Shown: piece by piece, positions 37,022 to 48,303 of the stretch
How the letters are laid out: each line of letters opens with the position of its first letter
Position numbering within the stretch: the first letter of the stretch is position 1
Source: Pseudocercospora fijiensis CIRAD86
Taxonomy: Eukaryota; Ascomycota; Dothideomycetes; Mycosphaerellales; Mycosphaerellaceae
Direction: 5' to 3'
Length of the DNA: 64,000 nt
Assembly (NCBI RefSeq): GCF_000340215.1
Contig: NW_006921532.1
Coordinates: 5,430,573 to 5,494,572, forward strand
Notes under the pieces: generated by a model
What the model was told of the DNA's origin: nothing
The model's database searches: none
Seen by the model: only the letters and a program-made list of their open reading frames with translations
Program-made: the position numbers and the translations under genes

Positions 37022-38686
37022 CTACATGAAGTCGAGCCCGATACCGAAGCTCAAGCCTTTTCGGCCCTCTTCTCCTTTGCGAATGATTAGAGGTAAACTG
37101 AAGTTCACCTCAACTCTTGCCGCTGGATGAGCATACACCAGCCCAAAGCCAGCAGCCGCGCTTGGCGGGCCATTTGTGATGTCGCTAATTGTCTTCACAA
37201 GGCTGTCGCTGACATCGCCCATCGACATTGGTTGCTCTCTGCTCTCCCCTGATCGCGTATCCTTGAGTGCAAGTAATCTGCCGCCATTTACGAAAGCCTG
37301 TAATCGAAGTGGCGTGTCTTTACCGACCATGGGTAGTGGAAAGAGAAGAGAGGCGCCGCCTGCCGCGTAAACATCACCACCAGCGGCATCTTGGCCGTCA
37401 CGAGGTCCAAGTCCCGAAAGACGGAAACCACGCACATCGGTGGGTCCACCAAGCTGGAATCGATCGTTGATCCTGCTTTGTGAGGGAATGTTCAGGTCTC
37501 CCAGTGGCAAGGGCGCTAAGAAGCCTCCTCTTAAGCCGGCGGTGAAGGAAATGCCGCTGTCACCTTTGATGCCGGGAATTGGAAATGGAAGAGCAGCTTG
37601 GGATTCAGCTTCGAATTTGCCGAATGCGACGTCTCCCTTCAGTGGCCCAAAACCTGCAATCTCAGACACAGTCTTGAATAGCAGTCCTCTGGACGGTAGC
37701 ATGGGGATGTCTCGTGAGTCGCGCGTCCATGTATGTGATATGCTGGACTTGAAACTGTCGCCAGCATCGGCGCGGATGGTAGGTGAAGCCTTTTCTGCCA
37801 ACGCTGTGACCTGTCTCCAAAAACCAGAGTAGGCAAAATCGTGTTTGCTGAATGGTGATGTCCGCCATAGTAGCCTCGTCTGACCTCCGCGAAGGACTTC
37901 CTCGTGCGATGCCCACGGCTTCACTGTGCTGCTCTTCAATCCTCCTATTTCCCACCTCAGGTCAGGATTGGACAGTATGGGTGCGTCGAAGGTAGCGCTG
38001 TACGTTTCTCTTGTCCTCGTGCCTAAGCTCGCATTTCCATTTAGACGTTCTCCTCCACCAAATATGTTTCTTAATGTAGCCTGGACGTATGCACTTCCCT
38101 CTGCTGTACCAGCCTCGGTACCAGTCTTGATTGTGTACCGCCCTCTCTCTTTAGCGCTGACAAAGACTGCATAATCGGTTGGCGTAGTAGAAGGGTCTGT
38201 TGGCTCGGCCTTGTCAATGTAGGTGGAAATGGGGTGCTGGAAGATGTCTAATCTGTTGAGCTGATCGACTGCCTTGCTGACTTCGGTGAGAGCCTCACGA
38301 AGGGTGTAGTATGCTTCGTTTTGCCGATTGTGAGAGAGGAGTGGATCGAAGATGCGTTTCAGGAAGCCATGTCGTGTGTGTTCCGCATGGAGGACACGGA
38401 TGGAGGAGATGGTCACCGGCGCCGTAGAATTGAGAGAGATCTAGGTGAAGTGAGTACTCCATGCTGAATCCTGTTACACATTGCGCCTACAATTTCCTGT
38501 TGGCGCTTCTCTGCCTTCTCATAGGAGGCATGTATGCGCTCGTTGATTTCCTTTTCTCGCTGCTCCAGCACTTTTGGGTCTATTGGCTGCCTCAATTGCT
38601 GGAATATCTGGTTTACATGTCAAGGATGTTTCATATATAGTCACGGTGCTTCTTCATACCTCGTCGTCCAGCGACGAAGACGCCAT
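37022..38686 (-). CDS. SAM50: Sam50/Tob55, mitochondrial outer membrane beta-barrel assembly protein
   Basis: Core subunit of the SAM/TOB complex, which inserts beta-barrel proteins into the mitochondrial outer membrane. Inferred exons on the minus strand: 38660-38686, 38491-38607 and 37022-38440, in phase and giving 520 residues, the usual family length. Exon 1 codes only MASSSLDDE, exon 2 IFQQLRQPID to KRQQEI, and exon 3 resumes ISLNSTAPVTISSIRV, which restores the conserved N-terminal region. A single POTRA-like region (about residues 55-125) precedes the Omp85-type 16-strand barrel. The barrel carries the conserved VRGF motif (about residue 385). Introns begin GTATGA and GTAGGC and end CAG and TAG. 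Its stop codon lies only about 220 bp from the edge of the repeat block, yet the gene shows no RIP. Confidence 0.93.
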
Positions 38687-39166
38687 CTTCGGTCGTCAAT
38701 GCCTCTTGATGAAGCAGCAGAGAACGTGGAGCTCGCTCAGGAACCGGCCGGGTCTGGTTCCGATTCCGTTTCGGGCCGAGCCAAGGTTCAATGTCGCCTT
38801 CTCTCACTCCCTTCGCTTCCTCACCTCTACCCAATAAATCTTTAAGCGTAGTCTCGCCTCTGCCATGCACTGTGCATACTGTTCATTTCTGTGGTCGTAT
38901 TCTTCCTCGCTGGCCCATACGGCCATGTCCAAGCCACTTCTCCCGCCGCAGAACTAGACTTTCCCCATACCGTTCGCAACGCCACCATTGGCATGCGTTC
39001 CTCTTTCGGACGGAGCTACCGTCTCGCCGCACGGCTAGTGTATAAAGTCCTTCTTGCCCTCGCGACTTGTCCGCGGAACGTCCCACGGTAAGTCTACCAC
39101 TTTCCCGTCAGTCATCCGCTTTCTGTCCCAGCCAGCACACCCACCAGCTACACGCGCAACAACACC
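38687..39166. promoter_or_regulatory. divergent promoter region, SAM50 / Ser-Thr-rich gene
   Basis: 480 bp between two divergent start codons. On the + strand TATAAA is at 39041-39046. A likely 5'-UTR intron starts GTAAGT at 39088 and ends CCCAG at 39131; upstream of it no start codon is in frame with the coding exon, which is why I treat it as untranslated. No other gene is visible. Confidence 0.5.
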
Positions 39167-39721
39167 ATGTCAACCACGACCACCGCCGATGTCACGCTCA
39201 TCACGGGCACCGCAGGACCAGGCGCATTCGTTCCATACACTGGCACATTCGCTTTTTCCACTGGAGGAAGCACTACCTCCTTCGAAGCAGAGACATTCAT
39301 TGGACAGATTCTCAACAACGGCAACACGAACTGGGTCGCAGGACCTTCTAGCGAACCTTTCTACCTGTTGACATCCTCTGCCGACGGCGCGACAGCAACC
39401 ACTCTCGCAGACGGCAACACGTACTACTACACGCAAGGCCCTCGACCAGTGTTCCAACAGTTGGAAGGAGGAAGCATTAGCTCTGATGGTGGCGAATCTG
39501 TGACAAGCATCACCACCACTGCCGCAACGACCGGCTCAGACGTAACAGTCATCACTGGCACATCGACAAGCTCCGACTCGCACTCCCACTCAACTGGAAC
39601 TGCCACTGAGAGCGCAGCCGCAGCATCTAGCACTACCTCAGGAAATGGCGCGTCTTCTGCAGGAGCGAAGCTCTCCGGTCTGTTCGCGGCAGGCTTGATG
39701 GCGCTTGCCTACGTTTTGTGA
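39167..39721 (+). CDS. small Ser/Thr-rich protein with hydrophobic C-terminus
   Basis: 184 residues, single coding exon. Residues 1-110 form a compact region with GPGAFVPYTGTFAFSTGG and a YYYTQGPRPVFQQLEGG ending. Residues 115-160 are Ser/Thr/Ala-rich, and the last 20 are hydrophobic (SGLFAAGLMALAYVL). The tail looks like a GPI-attachment or tail-anchor signal, but no signal peptide is present at this start and none can be added from the upstream exon, so surface anchoring is not supported. A TATA box 126 bp upstream and a consensus 5'-UTR intron favour a real gene. I do not recognise a family. Confidence 0.65.
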   Translation: MSTTTTADVTLITGTAGPGAFVPYTGTFAFSTGGSTTSFEAETFIGQILNNGNTNWVAGPSSEPFYLLTSSADGATATTLADGNTYYYTQGPRPVFQQLEGGSISSDGGESVTSITTTAATTGSDVTVITGTSTSSDSHSHSTGTATESAAAASSTTSGNGASSAGAKLSGLFAAGLMALAYVL

Positions 39722-40399
39722 TGGGCATAGCAGACAAGGTAGCACTCAGCGATTGCCTCACCAGACGTGAGCTCCAGAGTATTGTTATGGAGCACTAGAC
39801 AAGCTCAAGGCGGGCTTCGCGCAAGATTCGTCGGACCACAGCACGATGATGGCATGCGATCCGGTATCGGGTGTCAGGCACAGCTTCAACAGACTGAGAA
39901 ACGACTGTATGTTCAAGATGAGAGCAGGCCATGATACCACAGAAGTAATTACTCGATATCCCTTTGCACATTGACCAATGCCAAGACTCAATGGTGGCGC
40001 TGACATGGATCAACAACATTGCTTGCACAATTGCTTCACGACGCGTCGTTTTCACTCAATTGTTTCCGTTACCACGTGTCCACATGGCGCAAGTGAAAGA
40101 AAACAGGTTGTCGATTGATTGGTGCACGTTCGACGGTCTGGTTGCTTCGCGACGCTGTTGCGGCAGAAGGCGCGACGATGATGTAAATGCGCGTCAAGCT
40201 GTTTTCCTGGAAGCTCCCCGTCACCGTGCACCTCAGAACAAAAGGTCTATGTCCGCGCTGCCTGTGCTTTCTCCTCACCGCGTGCATTCTTCCGCACAAC
40301 AATCAATCTTGTTGCCTTGCCTCACTTCCAGACCCTATCCTGCACCTGAAACACCTGCATCGAAACAACATCACACATCACTGAAGAGTTGACGCCAGC
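39722..40399. other. intergenic, no gene seen
   Basis: 678 bp between the Ser/Thr-rich gene and the Ish1-like gene, both on the + strand. Short frames on both strands have no domain or codon support. The CA-rich stretch just before 40400 is probably the 5' UTR of the Ish1-like gene. Confidence 0.6.
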
Positions 40400-41748
40400 A
40401 TGAGATTCTTCACATCGGCGGCCGTCGTCGCTTTGGCGGCACAGTCTGTCGTTGCAGATGGCTGGTTTGGCAAGGCCGGTAAGTCTGGAATGCGTCATGT
40501 TCATCGTTGACCCAGTCTGACTGACCAAGGCCGCTCAGCGTACGACAAGTGGCACCAGACCGAGCTCGAGCGATGGCTGTCCGATCACGACATCCCCTAC
40601 CCGGCTGCCTCAGACCGTAAGGACATTCAAGACCTTGTGGCCAAGCACTGGGAGAACAATGTGGTGAAGCCATACAACGCCTGGGATACCCACCAGCTCC
40701 AGAACTACTTGAGCGCCAAGGGTCAAGAGGTCAAGAAGGGCACCGAGAAGAGCAAGGACAGCCTCATCCAGCAAGTCGAGGGCTTGTGGCACGAGACCGC
40801 AGATAAGGCTAATGATGCCTACTCCAATGTTCAGGATTGGATCTTCGACACGTAAGTTGACTTTCACACCAACCGCTTTTGCATTGACTGACACCTCCCA
40901 GCTGGACTGAGTCTCAGCTCAAGGCCTTCCTCGACTACCATAACATTCCGAACCCATCACCACGCACTCGCGACTCCCTTCTCCACACTGCCCGCGCCAA
41001 CTATCAGAAGGTCGCTGACAAGGCAGGCGAGACTGCTGCTTACCCCGGCAACTGGCTCTACCACGCTTGGTCTGACTCTGAGCTCAAGGCATGGCTCGAT
41101 GAGCGTGGTGTCCCAGTCCCACAGCCAAGCACTCGCGACAAGCTTGTTGCATCGCTCCGCCGCAACTCTAGACTCGCTGCCAACCGAGCTGCTCAGGAGT
41201 ACGCCTCTGCTTCCAAGTCTGCCGCCGCTGCTCAGCAGTCTCTGAGCGACCAGCTGCTCGAGAGCTGGAGCGACAGCCAGATCAAGGAGTGGTTCGACAG
41301 CAACGGCATCAAGGTGCCACAGGGTAGCAAGCGTAACGAGCTTATTGCTCTTGCTCGCAAGCACTCTGCGCAGCTCAGCGGTAATAACGCCAAGGCATCC
41401 GCTGCCTCAGCGTACGGTGCCGCCACCTCCAGCGCCGGCAACTACTACGCTCAGGGTACAGACGAGGCCTATGGCGCCTTCCGCTACTACTACGATGTCA
41501 TTGCCAACCAACTTGGCTTCGCTTCCGCTGAGGCCCAGAAGAGCCTGAGCTCCGCATCTGCCGAGGCTTCCAGGACTGCCAGCTCTCTCTCCTCCAAGGC
41601 CAGCGTTGACGCTTCCAAGTCCTCTAGCCTCGCCTCCAAGTCTGCTTCCAGTGCCTACAAGGACGCCTCTAAGAGCGCAGAGAGCGCGGCGAACAAGGCA
41701 GGAAAGGCTTACGACTCGGCCACCGATGCTGCCAAGAAGGAGTTGTAG
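40400..41748 (+). CDS. Ish1/Msc1-like stress response protein with five Ish1 repeats
   Basis: Homologue of fission yeast Ish1 and budding yeast Msc1, which act at the nuclear envelope/ER and are linked to stress response. Exons 40400-40478, 40539-40851 and 40902-41748 join in phase to 412 residues; both introns begin GTAAGT and end CAG. A signal peptide (MRFFTSAAVVALAAQSVVA) is followed by five Ish1 motifs, each with a Trp, a (Q/E)L or IK helix and (L/F)xxxxI/V: starting about at YDKWHQTELERWL, AWDTHQLQNYL, TWTESQLKAFL, AWSDSELKAWL and SWSDSQIKEWF. The C-terminal 130 residues are Ala/Ser/Lys-rich, predicted helical, with many SSxASK repeats. No transmembrane segment is evident, so a lumenal position is likely. 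Confidence 0.92.
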
Positions 41749-42433
41749 ATGATGAAGGATGGATAATCAACGATGGATATTAGTGCCGCAGCAGGCAGAC
41801 GGTGGTCATTTTGCCTACAGGTCAGGTAAAAGAACAATTTGTAACGGCCGCACATGCGCACCAAGGATCGACGACACAGGCGTACGAGAATGGATCACGA
41901 AAAGAAATGATGAGTGTACTACTACAATACCCAGCTAGCAAAGGCGCCAGATAGCTGTTCTAATGGATGTAACCTGAGGTTGACATACTCGTTCTCCCTT
42001 GACAATGCAAGGACTTGCGAGTTTCCGCAGACGGAGATAAGTGTCTGTGTCGGCGGATTTAAGAAGCGATGAAGAATGTCTAATCAACCTTTCCATAGTG
42101 AACTCAAAGCCTTTCGATTGTGTGTTTACCTGCATCCCGAAAAGGCCAGTGGTGCTGGTCAGCCTCAGCTCCTTGGTCCGACCGGACTCCTACCTCCGTC
42201 ATTCAGGCTTGATCTGCATTCGAAAGTTCATCCGACTGCCAATGCACGTCGCTCTCAAGCTCGGCGATACGATAGTCGCTTTTTATCGTAGGATGAAGTC
42301 CGAGTACATGGGGGTCAAAGACACGAGTATATAGAAGACATTGCAATCTCAGTAGAAATAAAATCACATTCACACTCACTCACACTCACACCCACACCAA
42401 CACTTAAAAACCACACAACCGTACATCTCAAAA
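41749..42433. promoter_or_regulatory. intergenic with promoter of the SnoaL-like gene
   Basis: 685 bp. TATATAG at 42328-42334 lies about 100 bp before the SnoaL-like start codon, and the 5' UTR is a CA/CAC-rich tract (42364-42420), common in fungal leaders. No gene is visible. Confidence 0.5.
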
Positions 42434-42913
42434 ATGTCCTACCCAACCCACCTCCCCAAAATCGACTCCACAACCAAAGACGCCATCCTCGACACTCTAT
42501 ACCGCGCCTGCCTCTCCTACGACATCAACTCCGTCGACCTCCACGACTCCGCCTTCGTCAACAGTCCGGAAACCACTTTCGAAATGTCCGGGTTAGCAAC
42601 ATACAAAGGTCTCGACGAGATTCGTAAACTCCACGCCAATGTGGGTCCTTTGGATACCACGCATCTCGTGACGAATCCTCGGATTGTGGAATTTTCTGAC
42701 GCTCAGGGCACGGCGAGGTTGACGGCTAGTGCTTTGGCGCAGCATTTTCGGACCGGCGAGGGGAATTTGGGTGATGCGAGGAAGTTTATGACGGGGAGTT
42801 TGTATGATATGGATCTTGTTAGGGAAGGGGAGGGAGTTTGGAAGGTGATGCATTTCAGGATGAAGGTTGTTTGGATGGAGGGGGATCAGAGTGTTGTTTT
42901 TGGGTCGGAGTAG
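42434..42913 (+). CDS. SnoaL-like (NTF2-fold) protein
   Basis: 159 residues, single exon, ATG preceded by CTCAAAA. The fold is suggested by an N-terminal helix with YRACLSYDINSVDLHDSAF, then FEMSGLATYKGLDEIRKLHANVGPLDTTH (split here only for description), then alternating beta strands ending with VWKVMHFRMKVVWMEGD. This layout matches fungal SnoaL-like domain proteins, cone-shaped small proteins that include bile-acid/steroid-like isomerases and many of unknown substrate. Function cannot be given more precisely. Codon choice is C-rich in the first third and G/T-rich in the last third, unusual for one exon. A 221-codon frame on the opposite strand is a shadow. Confidence 0.8.
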   Translation: MSYPTHLPKIDSTTKDAILDTLYRACLSYDINSVDLHDSAFVNSPETTFEMSGLATYKGLDEIRKLHANVGPLDTTHLVTNPRIVEFSDAQGTARLTASALAQHFRTGEGNLGDARKFMTGSLYDMDLVREGEGVWKVMHFRMKVVWMEGDQSVVFGSE

Positions 42914-45900
42914 ATTGAGGGTGTTGGGGGTTGGTGTTTTTGCGGTGCTGGCTAGACAGTTTTGCTTTATAGATTGAGAGCTTTCGATTCTTTCTGCTTC
43001 TCGCGTGCGAGTGGTCGTGTCGCCGTCAAAAGGAAGTGGTTTTCGGATGTGATTTGAAGCGTTCTCGTAAAGGCTGGCGAACCTGGTGACATCAATTCGA
43101 ATCGCTCGTTGGCGCCTTAGCATCAGATGCAAGCAAAAAAGGTCAGGCAACGCGCAGCAGCGAGTGCAAATGAAATTACGAGATGGTTCCTGCAAAAGAA
43201 CCAGATTTTGCAGCAGGATAGCAAAAAGAGACCGATGATAACTATGACTTCCTACCAATGTCGTGCGCTCATCAAGTCTCGAACGCTGACGCTTGGAATG
43301 TGGTCACCCTTCATCCTACAAATTAGCAAAACGAAAAGCTCCGAGTGGACTCGAGAGGAAAGCGAAACCTTCGTATCTACTATCACGCGTCAACTTTGTT
43401 GACGACTTACAGACCAATTCGACCGTTAGCGGGTTTTGTCTTTTGTTATTGGCTGCTGAGAATTTGGCGTTTATATAGGTTGCACATGTGAAGTGCCGAG
43501 CTTCTGCCGCGCTGGTGAGCGGATTTCGCTTTCCCATCTAGACGTTTGACTTTGCACCACCCATCGCAGTATTGGCGGGGTCCAACAGAGCCTGGCGCAG
43601 TGCAGCTGCTGCATCGGTCGCACGCTTGATATGACGACGACTGCTCGAGTGAAGCGTGTGTTGCTCTGTCGGTGGCTCAGTGCCGCACGCATCTGGCCGT
43701 CGAACGGCGGGCAATATAGCGACCCGATTCAGTTTTTGGAATGCCACCAGCGCGCATTTCAGAGGTCTCGGCGCGGTCTACAGCCAGCGCACTCGCATTA
43801 TATGGCAAGTCTGCCAGGACCTCAATGTTGTCTGCCGACCGGTGTTGTGTTGGTGCTGGTCTTCTCCCTGCCATAAACTGGACTGTGGAGGGGAAAGGTC
43901 TTTCAGGTGCCCTCTTGCAAGTCCTTCACTTCGAGCCAGCTTGGCGGTTTTACTTCCCCAAGATATCTGAATATGCATCGCGCGTTCTGACCTGCTCTTT
44001 CTGTAATCTCGCTACCGCTATCGGCGGTATTCTCGACGTTGTTCGGGCTTGTTCATGGCAGGCACAATTCTGAGTTCTGTAAAGACAGTCATTCAGACTG
44101 CGGTATTCGTCTAGTTCCTGGGAGATATGCACTGCTCATCAAAGCGTGTGGTAAGTGACTGCTGAGAGGTTGCTCGGGCTCGAAGGCTTATCCGTGGGAA
44201 GCTTCCACCATACCGTGCGGCTAGGCACTCACATCGCGACGAATTGTCACGAGTCGCAGGGGAGGTTGGCAATCGATGGGATGTTTTCACGATGCATTGG
44301 AAGGTAGGAATCAGGAAAGGCGTGCGTGCCTAGGAAGTGCTGTGTCGTTCACTCCATGAAGCTTGGCACTTGGCGTTGCGACAAGGATTCCGCCTCGTTC
44401 GTTCCTGAACTGACTGCCAGCTTTGTCTCCCGATGCAGTTGCATCAGTGGTCCCAGGAGAAGGACAGGAAGCTTTTTGCCTTAATATTCAGGACTTACAT
44501 CGCTCGTCGGGAAGCATGTCTGCTACATGCCCATCTCCTCCCTGTGCAGTGGTGGTATCCAGCAGTCGCGGGCGACGCCTTGAAATCTAGCGGCAACAGA
44601 CGGTTGAATGAAAGTCGAAGAGAGCCCTGAGAACCGGCGCTTTTGGATTGCTACGGCATTCACAGTGGGTGCCAGCAGAGAATCATGACATAGGCGAGCG
44701 AAGGCGAAGAGACTTTTAAGCAGGATGGTAGAAAATAAAGAGGAAGATGCAGTTCCTTCAAGAGCAGCACGATAGAATGGAAGTGATATGCAAATTCTCT
44801 GGCTGCAACGGGTACGTCTACATTCTTTATATCAGCAACACAATGGGTTTGCGAGGCAGCTCATAGCTGCTCATAACCCAAACGAGTAATCGCATGTGGT
44901 CGACAAAAAGCGTCGAAGGAGAATCTCATCCTCCAGAATGAAAGGCACCTTTGGCTTGTGAGGGCAAGAGACTGGGAAACAAGGGTCACTCAGCGAATGT
45001 GGTGTGCGGCCATTTAATGACAGCCACGGCCCAGCATGGCCCAGGACTAGATTTCCCTTCCTTTGTGAGTGGCATTCGGGCACCTTCCTCTGTTTCATAC
45101 ACCGTTGGCTTCAAGAAGATGGTCGGCACAGTGGTCTTGCGATCACATAGATTTGAACCTTCGAGTCGGACTTGGCTTTGTTTGTACAACTGCGGTTTGG
45201 AGGCACGGAATCTAGGTCGAACGATCAAGGTCCACAATAGGAACGAGATTTCGACGCTGTGTCCCGGGTGAAGACAGATGCTTCGAGAAGACGGTTGTCA
45301 GACTTGTCGCCCAAGAACATTGCCAAGACTTCCTCTTGGACGAAATCAAATCAGCCGGTAGCGAAGAGATCGTCGACACCGCATCGGCGTGATCTGCACT
45401 TTTGCGGAGAATGCGAACGTGTTACAGAAAGTAGATGCGCTAGTAGCAACATGAAACGACACTTTTAGATCCATTCGTGTCTGGCTCAGCGGATCAGCAG
45501 AAGTGAAAGGTGTACATCTTCAACAGGATCACAATTGACCAAGACGAACCTGGACGGAAAGATGATAGTAATACAAGCTACGGGAAGATTAATCTCGCAC
45601 AACTCCGACGCTTCATGCATCGCGAGTCTCAAATCGTCCAAGTTAACTTTTCCAAGACTCCATCGAATGCCTCAAAGGCTATGCAGTTCAAATCCCACTT
45701 CCAATACTCCTTTCCCCAAAAGCTTCCTAAAGGCTGACAAGAGTGCCAACGGAGACGAAATGAATTGATGCTCGTAACCAGAAACGAAAGTCGATGCCAA
45801 TGCTCGGACCGGCCGAAGATCAGGGTCAAATCCAGTCCCAAAGTAAAATCCTTGTGTCGTGGCCGACCACATCTCGAAATGAAGGTCGATTATAAGTAAT

Positions 45901-45976
45901 GTTGAGTGAAAAAGAAGGAATGAATGGTCATGTATCATGGATCATGATGAGACCAGTGCCAGCCAGCACCAAATCC
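42914..45976. other. 3-kb region without a supportable gene
   Basis: Many short frames occur on both strands, none with a recognisable domain, convincing splice sites or good codon usage. The best plus-strand candidate, 43741-44073 (110 codons), overlaps equally good frames on the other strand. Composition is ordinary, with no RIP. It may hold non-coding transcripts or a diverged gene I cannot detect. Confidence 0.5.
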
Positions 45977-46372
45977 TCACGCGCGTCTGGAGTGACCACG
46001 GGAATCAGCAGCCTGCTTGCTCTCCACAATCGTGCTGCTGCGCTTCCTCTCCGCCGAGCCTCGCTGTCCGCCAAACAAATCCTCGACTCTGCATGGCTCG
46101 AGCCTGTATTTTCGGATGATTTCCTCGTCTTCGTAATAGGTGAGGTCGTGGTAGAACTCCTTGGAAATGCGGGCTGGAATGCGGTATGGTCGGCCTCGGA
46201 TCTCAACAGTTCTGATCTGTTGTTGTTGGTCTTCAGGTTGTCGGGCGGCGTTCGATGCTCGTGCTGAACGTACTCCGAGGAGCTCGTTTGCGGCTTGCAT
46301 TGTGTCTCGTCGTTCTTCTCGAGTCGAGTGCCAGCGACCGGATGATGTACGTGTGTGAGAGATTGTAGCCAT
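45977..46372 (-). CDS. hypothetical small acidic/basic protein
   Basis: 131 residues from MATISHTRTSSGRWHS. The middle part, IRTVEIRGRPYRIPARIS then FYHDLTYYEDEEIIRKYRL, has the composition of a real folded segment, and the rest is Arg/Ser/Gln-rich. A longer frame with an upstream ATG adds 41 residues of low complexity; I prefer the inner ATG because the extension is Asn/His/Thr-rich like untranslated leader. A second frame (45928-46455) overlaps it and looks like a shadow. No family recognised. Confidence 0.5.
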   Translation of the reverse strand: MATISHTRTSSGRWHSTREERRDTMQAANELLGVRSARASNAARQPEDQQQQIRTVEIRGRPYRIPARISKEFYHDLTYYEDEEIIRKYRLEPCRVEDLFGGQRGSAERKRSSTIVESKQAADSRGHSRRA

Positions 46373-48303
46373 TTGAAACGGTGGTAATGATGTTCGTTTA
46401 TTTGATGAAAGAATGTGATTGTTGATGTTGTATGAACGAGTGTAGTGGTCGTCAAACTTGTCTTGGGTTCGGATATTAGATGAAGTATTATGCAATGAAG
46501 AAGGAAACTGCGGATGGCTCTTGCGAAGACCTGACGATGGGAGCTGGGGAGGTGCTTCTTGTATGTCTTGTACTTATGCTTTCGGGAGATTCAAAGGATC
46601 GACGCTCCTGAGAAGAGTCGTCCGGAACCCAGGACCCTGATCTCCATGCACGCCGCTTCTTCCACGTTTCATCTGCCGTGGGAGGAAAGTCCAGCGCGAG
46701 AGGCGTGCTAGACTTTCTCGGCAAGTGAGCCCCTATATGTGCCATTTTATAGCTTCTTGGGCCGGCTATTGCTCGTTCTTGAAGCCCGAAGCACGTGCGA
46801 AGGTGATCTACTGCTCGTCTAAGGACTGTCAAAGCGAAGATTAGCTTCAGGTTACAGGTCCAGAAATAATCATGGCTGGTTGCACGCAAGTAGCAGCAAT
46901 TTGCACTGATTATGTGGATGCTTGCTTTATCTACCTCTGTTCCATTTTCATGAGTGCTTGAGTGCGAGTGAAGACCAGAGCCTGCCTTTGTCTCAAGGGT
47001 CACTGGAACCGGATATTGAGAAGAATCCAGATTTTGTCGAACTTTCGTTTCTGGCTGTTTGGTCCACCATACGAAACACTGCCATTCGAACTCTCGCGGA
47101 ACATGCTGCCCACTGTTTCCGCGACAGGAGGCAGAAGCCACAAAGGACGTCTGGCTCGCCGGCACATCTGGCATCAGCATCCGGATTGTAGCTAGTGCGG
47201 TGCCCGCGCTGATCTCGTCGATGAGATGGCGAAATGTGTGCGCACTCCAGCGCCAAAAGTAGCATAGAGTGGACTTCATTGCTGTGGAGGAGACGAAGAG
47301 CGACGTCCGGCATGCTGGCTGTAACATATCCGGCTGCAAGGCGGTTGAGGCTGCTGCAGGGTTGGCTTTCGAGTAGCAAAGTGCAGAAGAAGCGCCGGTC
47401 CCTTGAAGAAGCATACTACTGGCTGCATGTCTTTGTTCGGTTGAGATGCACCGCATTTCCGCGCGGCTTTGGACGGTGCCAGCTGGTGCATGAGTCGCGA
47501 TGAAGTCTTGGTAGCGATCTCCTTCCCTTTCAGGAGACATTGCAGCACGTCGGAACGCAGGCCGGCCGTTGCCGACCAATGCGGGATCGTGGGACTATAC
47601 TGTACATGCCTGATGCCCAACGATAGCATCCATCTGGCAAGACATCTTAAGTCGCTCTGCCCCGGAAAAGCAAACGCCACTGGGTCGAGACAACTATGCA
47701 GATCGCCAGATCTGTGGAATAGACGCAAGAACATCCCAGAAGCCGACTTTGATAAGGGTCTGTGCAGTGCAGGTCTGCAAGTCTGCCTTAACTCGAACTT
47801 GCACGTGCAGAACGTTTGCCAGATGGAAATTGGGACGATGAGTCTGCATACCAGTATCAATAATGCGGTGTCGTGGCGCTGGCCTCTGAGTCCCTGCAGA
47901 ATGCGCAATTTGGCACATGCGAACGCCAAATTGGCGCTCTCGAATCTCTGCTGTCCTCGTAAGCCAACATCTGAGACTTCATCGTCCGTGCCAAAGCTTA
48001 TCTTGCATGTTAGTTGGGCCTCGAACGCAACAAGTACTGCATTACTAACATGGCGACCAAGCCTGATTGTTATTCCCATCAAACTTCTGGTGCATCCTCT
48101 TCATTTTGCAGGCTCCGCCCGCTGATGCCCGTGTCTCAATGGCCAGTCCAGCAGAAGCAATTCCAGCCAATCCACTACACTCCCTTCCCTTCTCAGCAGG
48201 CAAGCCTGATATTTCTCCACGTATGCTGAATCGTTCTGACGGTATCGATTCATCGTTCCAGAATTTGGCTGATCCTGAAACTGTCCTGTAGGGCGCCAGC
48301 AAG
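46373..48303. other. 1.9-kb region with only unsupported frames
   Basis: Long frames exist on both strands (46488-47579 and 47276-48082 on minus, 47469-48125 on plus), but their products are rich in Cys, His, Trp and Arg without any domain, as in non-coding frames. It lies directly downstream of the decayed STAND gene, so it may contain its degraded NTPase and repeat parts; I could not recognise them. Confidence 0.45.

Noticed and set aside
36798..37029. two short plus-strand frames next to the repeat edge
   Set aside because: They overlap the SAM50 3' flank and have no domain; likely chance.
42593..43258. 221-codon minus-strand frame
   Set aside because: Overlaps the SnoaL-like coding exon on the other strand, with no domain and poor composition.
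45928..46455. 175-codon minus-strand frame overlapping the small hypothetical gene
   Set aside because: Same strand, other frame; low-complexity His/Thr/Ser content suggests a shadow of the 131-residue frame.
46488..47579. 363-codon minus-strand frame
   Set aside because: Long but rich in His, Trp, Arg, Cys and Ser with no domain, and overlapped by similar frames on both strands; probably chance in GC-balanced DNA.
47469..48125. 218-codon plus-strand frame
   Set aside because: No domain, overlaps a 268-codon minus frame; codon composition is not gene-like.
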